This document shows, in pieces, positions 56,830 to 64,000 of a stretch of DNA of 64,000 nucleotides (positions within the stretch are counted from its first letter, which is position 1; each line of letters opens with the position of its first letter). The position numbers were made by a program, and so were the translations under genes. This stretch comes from Rhabdophis nuchalis. Its lineage: Eukaryota; Chordata; Lepidosauria; Squamata; Natricidae. A model generated the notes under the pieces. It saw only the letters and a list, made by a program, of their open reading frames with translations. It ran no database searches and had not been told where the DNA came from. The DNA lies in assembly GCA_039707465.1 (NCBI GenBank), contig CM077647.1:49741110-49805109 (forward strand), written 5' to 3'.

Positions 56830-59430
56830 TTCTAAACATTTAACCAATGTTGCATCAAATAAGTATTGTTTTCAGTGTACAACAAGTTAGGGAATCTAAC
56901 AATTCAGAATGTCCTGTCAACAATTTCCTCCTGTCATCAGCTTCTTTAGATTGGATATTGGGAGGGTCCTTGGTTGCTATGGAAACTCAATCAGATTGCT
57001 GTGTTTCAGCAAGACATGGAGGTCATGCAGGATGCCAGTAAAAGCTCATATATAATGTTGCCAGGATTAGTATCCAATCAAGTAAATAAACAGTATAATT
57101 TGTTTTTCCAGTGATTAGTCATGTGTCCCCCCCTCATTCTTTTTCCAAAGCTGATATATCTTCTTGCAACTGACTGAAATAAGTGGAACATAATTGGGCA
57201 GAAATAAACCAAAGTTTACAGCCATAATATATATGTGAACTGAAGTTGTGATTAATTGTTGCTTCACAATGATGCAAAAAAGTCTTTAAATGATATAGAA
57301 TAATCTTATTAGAATTTCTGGGATGATCAACTTCTTATGTTATGTTGTGTTATGTTATGTTGTGTTGTGTTGTGTGTTGGTATGTGATATATGATATTTC
57401 ACTATGGATCCAGAATATACTAATTGGCACACATTATTTAAAATTCACAAAGGTAAGTATCATATATGCATATGCAAGGTAAGTATCATATATGCATAAT
57501 TGTGCTTTAACTATAGATCCATAATTATAATATTACATCTGGTAAACTGAAAAGCATGTCCATGGCAAAAATTCTGTATGTATAGATGTGCTAATGAATA
57601 GGAGCTTTATTTAGAGCTTTCAATAATTTCATATTGAATAATTTCTGTTTAGTTCACAATTGGGTATTAAGCATTATCCACAGACATTTTATTTCTAAAA
57701 GTTATTTGCAGATAGAAGTATACATGCAAATTGGAGCATTTGTTATCTTCAGTGTGAAATTTCATTTGGACGAGTAATATAAATACATATAATAGAGAAT
57801 TAATGGAGCAAGTTTATTGCTGAATACAGCAAAAGCTTTTTTCCAGTATCAGGGTAAAAAAAATAAGTCAAAATATTATTATCCACACAGTTGTTAGAGG
57901 ATGTGAATTCTGGTTGTCTTTAAAGGATGCAAACTTTCTTTAGCCAACCCCGTAATACTGAACTGAAGGAACTGCACCTAAAATGGGATCCATCTGGATA
58001 AAGAATTCACATAACTCATATCTTATCAGTTCTAGTTATTATGGAAACAATAAATGATAAGTCTGGTAAGAAAAATGTTCTCTGCATAACTGGAGAAAGA
58101 TTTTAAGGTGGAAAAAATAAAAAATGAAGATCTTCCAATTTAATTGAAGAATGTACATACATTTGGTATATCATATTCTAAATAGAAAGATTTTTTTTCT
58201 TCAGGGATTTCTGTCCATTGATGAAGATTAACAAGCAGAAGAGTTCATCTTCTTCCCACCAGTGAATTCATCTAGTTTAGTTCGTGATACAGGGTTACAT
58301 GGTTCAGGAAATTGATTTGGTTTTGCAGTGTTTTTAATTATGATTTTGAGAGCCAATTTGATAAACTAATACCTAGAACCATAAGGAAAATTGCCATCTC
58401 AGCTTGTCACAGCTATTTCTACAAAAGAGATAGTTTCAATTTTTTAAATTTTAGTTTGTTTATTTTTATTATTGACCTATTTTAATTCATTATGTATTTT
58501 GCTTTGTTCTGAAAATCCTTCATCACACAGTTGGACAGAGTTTTATTGTAGCAAAAAGTCTACAATCAGGAAATTATGCTATTTAATTCAAAAGAAGGAG
58601 TCAAAGATGCTTTCAAATCCACAACTACTGGTTTTCTACCTTTGTTCTAGTTTGTATTGTAACCATTATGCTATTCTGTTTGAAGACCATGAAGTTATTC
58701 CACCTAATGACTTCTTTATTTTACATGCACACAAATCAGTAAATATAGTTCACACTTTCCAAGAGTCTATTGTTGCCATGTAATTCAAAAATCCTGTTTG
58801 ACAAGTTTGGCCTTTATTCTCAGTGGTTGCCTAATCCAAATGTATGGTTTTTGTTAAGTAGTTGATGATTAAAGATATAATGAGCGGTCTGGTGTGGTTT
58901 CAAACAGAAATGTTTCCGTTTATTGTTAGATTCAATTAAAACAAAAAAGGCCTTTCATATCAAAATACTAAGACATTTCATAGAAATAGTGCCTACTTCA
59001 CTATCATTCTTACAATACATCTTTTATTATAAATTCTGTGGTTGATCATGGATTTGATCCTGTCTTGTGGCTATTTTGAATGTCAGAAAATTGCATATGG
59101 TTTTGCAGGTGTTCCACAACCTGCCTTTTCAATGCTAAACTTTTTGTCATTGGAGGTTATCAGGAAACATGGTTTCTTAAAGTACTGTAATATTGAAATA
59201 GTTTTCATTGCTCCACTTGTAGCTTTGTTTATGGGAAACGGGAAGCTCTTCCTTGTCCATTCTTCCAGCAGCCAGATATTAATATATGGTTTGGTCCAGG
59301 GAAACAGAACATTTATCTGTCTAGTCCATTGTCACCTATCAGATTGCCACTGACATCTAAGATTCAATGTACGGCTCTTTCCCCTCCCCTTTTTTATTTC
59401 TTATATTTTGCAGCAGAGATTGGAAAATGA
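56830..59430. other. Anonymous AT-rich sequence
   Basis: About 2.6 kb without a recognised gene. It holds a ttatgttgtgttg repeat at about 57338-57378 and a two-copy 30-bp tandem (aaggtaagtatcatatatgc) at about 57450-57502. The frames at 58472 and 59042 (103 codons each) show no family features. Confidence 0.4.
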
Positions 59431-59433
59431 AGA

Positions 59434-59640
59434 AGCAGACTGGTGTAGTAGGTAAGGCATTAAGTTACAAACCAGTTTTGCTTTAGGCACATTACCAACT
59501 GGATGGCATTGGCCCAGTCATTCTCTCTCAAGAAACAGGCAATGGCAAACCATTTCAGAAATCCTAGCCAAGGACTTCCTTTCTTTCTTAGGAAGTTGCC
59601 AGGAGTCAAGAAAACCTCAAAAGAACTCACTCCAAACAAT
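59434..59640 (+). mobile_element. tRNA-derived SINE, diverged
   Basis: Head tggtgtagtaggtaaggcat, body ggcccagtcattctctctca, aggcaatggcaaaccatttc and gttgccaggagtcaagaaaa. The order fits a squamate SINE with the 'ggcaatggcaaacc' middle. Confidence 0.72.
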
Positions 59641-59678
59641 GGAAAATAAATCCATATGTAGTATATCTACAGTATGGT

Positions 59679-59850
59679 CAGTAATGGTTTCCTCTTATCT
59701 TTGCTACCGGCTCAGAACCGGGAGCATGTGCAGCGCTTCTGCACATGTGCAGAGCGTCTGTGATGACATCTGGGTGAGTGGGTGGAAACTTCCGCCATCG
59801 CTGCTACTGGTTCGCCTGAACCAGGGCAAATCAGCAGAATACTACCTCTG
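59679..59850. mobile_element. hAT-type MITE
   Basis: Ends cagtaatggtttcc and agcagaatactacctctg are imperfect inverted repeats. Flanks agtatggt (59671-59678) and gttatggt (59851-59858) match at 6 of 8 bases. The interior cagcgcttctgcacatgtgc block also occurs in related elements. Confidence 0.72.
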
Positions 59851-59859
59851 GTTATGGTC

Positions 59860-61440
59860 ATTCATTGTATATGGTGCTAACATATCACAATTCCTAGCCT
59901 GCTTTTGTTTTGTCTCCAAAGGAATTTTCAAGTTTATTTTGAAACTGCTAACTCATCCTTTTTCCATATTACAGTAGTAAGAATGTGGATTGGAACACAT
60001 AGCCAAATAACTGAGAACAATTTTTTTCCAATGGAATTCAAAGGTTTTTTTCATAATATGTCATTATTCAGGTCTTAAATCAGATGCTACCAGTTTTATG
60101 GGAAGAAAATTTGTTTGACCCCACTTGTCAAATAGTAATTAATATAGTCTGATTGAGGACGTGATTAAGGATGGGAACAATCTGCTTTAGCAATAAACAC
60201 AAGGATTGCTCAGGGAATGTCAATCCAGGACATTTGTACTACCATGCTAGCAAGAGTCAGTGCAACTATTATTTGCCACAAGTTAGCATTATTGCACTTG
60301 TGTGGAGCTTTGTGCAACACAAAGAATGCATGTTAAAAAAAAAAACCAGCCATAATACTAATAGAGAGGAGATTCCTATATGTATCCTAGATTAAATGAC
60401 TGGTTTATTTCTGGCCTCAATTTAATTAGTCAGTATTTTGCCATCAAGTTCTATATAGCCTATAGCATCTTTCCAAGCACAGTGCTTGTTTTCCAAGACC
60501 AGTTTGGTGAATACTAGTTTCATCTTGAAAGGCATGAGCTTTTTCTATTAGATTGTCAGTGATAAAGTAATAATGCTCACAATCTTCTTGGAAGCTATGG
60601 AAATCAAATATTTTCTGTTCTTATATAGCCACTTAAGCTTCTCAAGCATGATGGTTATAGTGTTTCTTTTAAAAAGTTTTCCTTTATGTTATAAACACCA
60701 TTATATTTTCATTTGTTTTATACTAGAAATGCACAAGCACACTCTAAGACACACAAATATCAGACTAGTCCCTGTTGTAGCAGAGGCTGCTTCTACTTCA
60801 AATATTGTGGTTTTCCGCTCCTATCTGTTACCAATCCTGGACAATAGAAAAAGATTGTTAGGCACTGAATATGAAGAATTGTCTACTTTTGCATTATGAG
60901 ATTATGTCCTAATTTTGCTGAGAAATAATTACCAACAAATAACATGGGTTTCCTCTTTTAGGTGGACTTATTTTGATGCTCAAAACTTCATCTTATTGAA
61001 CAAGTACCGGTATATCTAATGATCCAAGGTCATAGAAGCTCAACTCAAAATTTGTATTGCTACCTTAGAGGCTATCCATAAGTGACCACCAGCATGGTCT
61101 TTAGAATTATATTCCCCATAGGTCAGTGTAGCTGATGATGTTTTGGAAGTGTTTAGAAACTTGACTCCCAAGACTTGGAGTAGGGTGTGCTTGGACCTTC
61201 GGTGATGGTTTGATTCATGGTTGTCCAGAAGATCAGATTCTTTTTATTGTTGTTTTTTTTGGTCTATTTTCAGTGCTGCCCATGCAATACTCTTTCTGGG
61301 GTCAGGCAGTTTCTAAATCAATCAAATAAATAAATACATTAATAAATATTAATTTTAATACCAGTATCACAAAAGTAATCATGTTATCCTTCATATAATT
61401 AAGTAGACAGCCCATGTCCAGTGGAGTATCCTTTCAGAGA
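59860..61440. other. Anonymous AT-rich sequence
   Basis: No gene or repeat recognised. The 108-codon frame at 60573 has no family features. Confidence 0.4.
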
Positions 61441-61453
61441 TATTTCTTTAAAC

Positions 61454-61744
61454 CAGTGTGGGATTCAATTTTTTTTTACTTTCAATTCTTGGGCGTGTCT
61501 TGCTGGGCATGATGTGGCTTGGTGGGCGTGGCAGGGGAAGGATACTGTAAAATCTTCATTCTCTCCCCACTCCAGGGGAAGGGTACTGCAAAATCCCCAT
61601 TCCCTCCCAATCAACTGGAACTCGGGAGGCAGAGAGTAGATGGGATGTGGCCAGTCAGAGGTTGTATTTACCAGTTCTCTGAACTACTCAAGATTTTCGC
61701 ACCGGTTCTCAGAGCTGGTCAGAACGTGCTGAATACCACTTCTA
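61454..61744. mobile_element. hAT-type MITE
   Basis: Ends cagtgtgggattcaatt and gctgaataccacttcta are imperfect inverted repeats. Flanks ctttaaac (61446-61453) and atctaaac (61745-61752) match at 6 of 8 bases. Contains an internal tandem of aaggatactg/aagggtactgcaaaatc blocks. Confidence 0.75.
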
Positions 61745-61759
61745 ATCTAAACAGAGAAG

Positions 61760-62310
61760 CAGTATGATCAGATTGCTCTTGTCTATCAGCTCTGGGTCCA
61801 TCTTTTGTCAGACTTTATAGAGCTGCTACAGTGGGAATGGGAGAGTAGCAAAGGGAGTAAATCATAACAACATTCTTTCACATGAGATCAAGGTTGGGCT
61901 GCTGGCATCTGGAGGGGAGTAAACAAAGTTTGATGGCAGCTGAGTCGGGATTGATTGGGCCATGTGATGTGAATGTCACTGGACAAGGCAGGGTGTGAAG
62001 TTTAGTGTGCGGGGGGGTATGGGTGTCAGTTTGTGAAGTATCTCTATGAATATCATCAAACTGCCATAGAGAGAGGGGGGAATTCCAAATATACCTGTGG
62101 TCAAAAAGGAATCTCAAACTGGCTTGTGAATGCGCATGTCTAAGCTACCATCTCTCATTGGCTGTGATTTATGACGAAGGCTGAAGGGAGGACAGTAATG
62201 CGGGCAAAGTTCAGAAGCAGATAAAGAAAGCAAAAAAGATGGCTGCAAACAAAAAATGCCTAATGAGGAATGCCTAACGAAGCTGTTAAAAAAATCACTG
62301 CTTTTTGTAT
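61760..62310. other. Anonymous sequence
   Basis: No gene or repeat recognised. Confidence 0.4.
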
Positions 62311-62317
62311 TACAGTA

Positions 62318-62450
62318 TCTTTTTTTTATTTTATTTTATTAAATTTATATCCCGCCCTTCTCCAAGAGGACCCAGGGCGGCGCACAGGAAATTAAAATAC
62401 ATACAAAAAACACAATACAAAATTTAAAAACCTATTAGATCCCCATCCTG
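62318..62450 (-). mobile_element. CR1/L2-like LINE 3' end
   Basis: tttatatcccgcccttctcc and cccagggcggcgcacaggaa match the 3' UTR end of the LINE at 44525 in the same orientation. Heavily 5'-truncated. Confidence 0.85.
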
Positions 62451-62459
62451 CGCTATCGT

Positions 62460-63150
62460 TTGCTTATTATGAAGTAGGCATCATTAGGGTACTTGACAGT
62501 GGGATTTCAGATTCGGATTTTCCCCAGATGTGCCAATATGACTTCTCTAATAAAATCTTACTTTGATGGACTTTGTCTCAGAGTTCTGAATTGCAATGAG
62601 AAATTGGTTAGAACGTTGACACAGTCTCGCTCTTCAATTTTGGTAACATGCCAACCATATATAGTTGCTTGTCTTATTAGAAGGCCATTAAACTTATTGT
62701 CATAACTCATTTTTCTCTATGCATAATAACACAGTGCAGTTCATTTCTCACTATTCATCATTTGGAGCCGATGATACCAGCCATTATCTCTATGAGGAAA
62801 TAAAAGTTTATATTGAAAATTGTTATAGAAGTGAGAAGTATCTGAAATTATTTGCAAATCACCTTCTCATTCTTCCAGCATAATATGCCATGATGTTGTC
62901 CAGTTTTGTATTCTTTGGTATAATGACGGTGACTGGAAATTTGTACTTTTTAATGTTTAAATGCTGGTCTCCAGACAGCAACAATGAAAATGAAAACTTA
63001 TGAAATATCTCAAATTTGTTATTTTGCAAGTTGAAAGAGAAAACCTATGAGTTACATTGTTGTAATAATTGAAGAATTTCATGTTGAATCCCATCATTGT
63101 AGAGTAGACTCATTTTTCAACTTGACACACATGAGGTAAATTTGAATACA
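62460..63150. other. Anonymous AT-rich sequence
   Basis: No gene or repeat recognised. Confidence 0.4.
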
Positions 63151-63154
63151 GAAT

Positions 63155-63330
63155 AATACAGAATAATAGAGTTGAAAGGAACCTTGGAGGTCTAGTCCAA
63201 CTGAAGCAGGAGACGATACAATTTCAGACAAGTGCTATCCAGTCTCTTCTTAAAAGCTTCCAGCGATGAAGCACCAACAATCTGAAGACAAATTGTTCCA
63301 CTGCTTAATTGTCCTCATAATAGAGCACAG
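63155..63330 (-). mobile_element. CR1-type LINE 3' end
   Basis: agaataatagagttgaaagg, aaccttggaggtctagtcca and caaattgttccactgcttaa match the minus-strand CR1 3' region seen at 20290 and 29935. Confidence 0.85.
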
Positions 63331-63828
63331 AAATATTTATTTTCAGAGAAAAAACATTAGGATCAAATGAAAGAGGAAATTATTACCATACTACCCCTAA
63401 AAGGCTACAGATTTGGGAAAAAATGTATATCCATGGTACAAATGTAAAAAGATGCATAGATGTTTAAGTTTAACTGTGAAGTTGAATAACATCAGAGTAG
63501 CATGAGACTTCTAAATATGCAAAGCTTCTATTTGAGTTGCTGGTTGGGATCTGGCATTAAATGTCTGATATAATGATGGATTTGCCTTTGAATAATCACA
63601 AAAAGATTTCCTTCTTTCCTTACTGGAAAGACTTCACTAGCACTAAAGGACGTCATTTATACAAGCAGCTGTATTGTCTGATGTTCTTCCTGAACTTCTT
63701 TAAATTAGGTTCATCATTGTGATATAAATTAAGAAATTCATTAAGTAGTGGTTGCAACTTCCAATGGAAATTGGAAGTTTGTCCCAGCAGTAGGAGCAGT
63801 AGGAGCACACAATGAAAAGATAGAAATA

Positions 63829-64000
63829 ATTACATTAAGTTCTCTGTACAATTTGCAGCAAAAAAGGGGTTTTTTAAAATTGCATAATATAGCAATCTAC
63901 CCTCCCCCTCAATAGTGAGGGGGAGGGTAGATTGCTATATTATGCAATTTTTTAAAAAAACCCTTTTTTGCTGCAAATTGTACAGAGAACTTAATGTAAT
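63829..64000. repeat. Near-perfect palindrome at the window edge
   Basis: Arms of about 84-86 bp mirror each other from attacattaagttctctgta to the window end, with a 4-base loop (atag, 63912-63915). Only a small length difference in the T/A run near 63870 and 63955 breaks symmetry. No terminal motif of a known element is visible. It may extend past the window. Confidence 0.92.

Overview
This is nuclear DNA of a vertebrate, most likely a squamate reptile and probably a snake. I infer this from the repeat mix. It has BovB, CR1/L2-like, L1-like and R4-like LINE pieces, a Penelope-like element with a GIY-YIG domain, several tRNA-headed SINEs typical of squamates, many short hAT-type DNA elements with 8-bp target duplications, and abundant microsatellites. 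The window is AT-rich and gene-poor, and most open reading frames are repeat debris or chance.

Only two places look like host genes. (1) Positions 50642-50893 (+) hold an intact 83-codon frame with a strong Kozak start. It encodes a lone retroviral integrase C-terminal (SH3-like) domain with a polyadenylation signal about 200 bp downstream. No LTR or other retroviral gene is visible, so it is a candidate domesticated integrase fragment. (2) A CpG island at about 38.94-39.78 kb carries a CCAAT box, good splice sites on the minus strand and a candidate terminal exon ending near 37.45 kb. I read it as a small minus-strand gene of unknown product, or a non-coding RNA.

The most unusual content is a repeat family carrying hammerhead ribozyme motifs. 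Copy A (4711-5146, +) has two direct copies of the ribozyme arm 336 bp apart. A tRNA-like B box lies upstream of a full CUGAUGA...GAAA core with a predicted cut after 5060. A second locus (31.95-32.84 kb) holds a 198-bp tandem duplication. Each of its units has a minus-strand hammerhead core inside a long inverted repeat, followed by a related ribozyme-less copy and long (AT)n tracts. The layout resembles retrozymes, Schistosoma Sm-alpha SINEs and Penelope terminal repeats.

Layout: 0-5.2 kb repeats, Penelope ends, hAT MITEs and ribozyme copy A; 5-11 kb mostly anonymous sequence with old MITEs; 11.04-12.26 kb a hAT element split by an internally deleted mariner; 14.5-16.25 kb degenerate L1; 20.3-21.1 kb CR1 split by a Penelope fragment; 23.4-26.55 kb R4-like LINE; 27.09-27.67 kb hAT; 29.2-30.4 kb hairpin MITE and LINE ends; 31.9-32.85 kb ribozyme array; 33.4-33.8 kb BovB; 36.6-37.4 kb SINE split by a hAT; 37.4-39.8 kb candidate gene; 40-44 kb MITEs and SINEs; 44.5-46.9 kb CR1/L2 LINE with an inverted duplicate; 47.9-48.7 kb Penelope; 50.2-51.1 kb integrase-domain gene; 54.9-56.6 kb CTAC minisatellite and GC-rich tandem repeat; 57-64 kb anonymous DNA, MITEs and a near-perfect palindrome at the right edge.

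Element families were named by recognition alone, without a database search.
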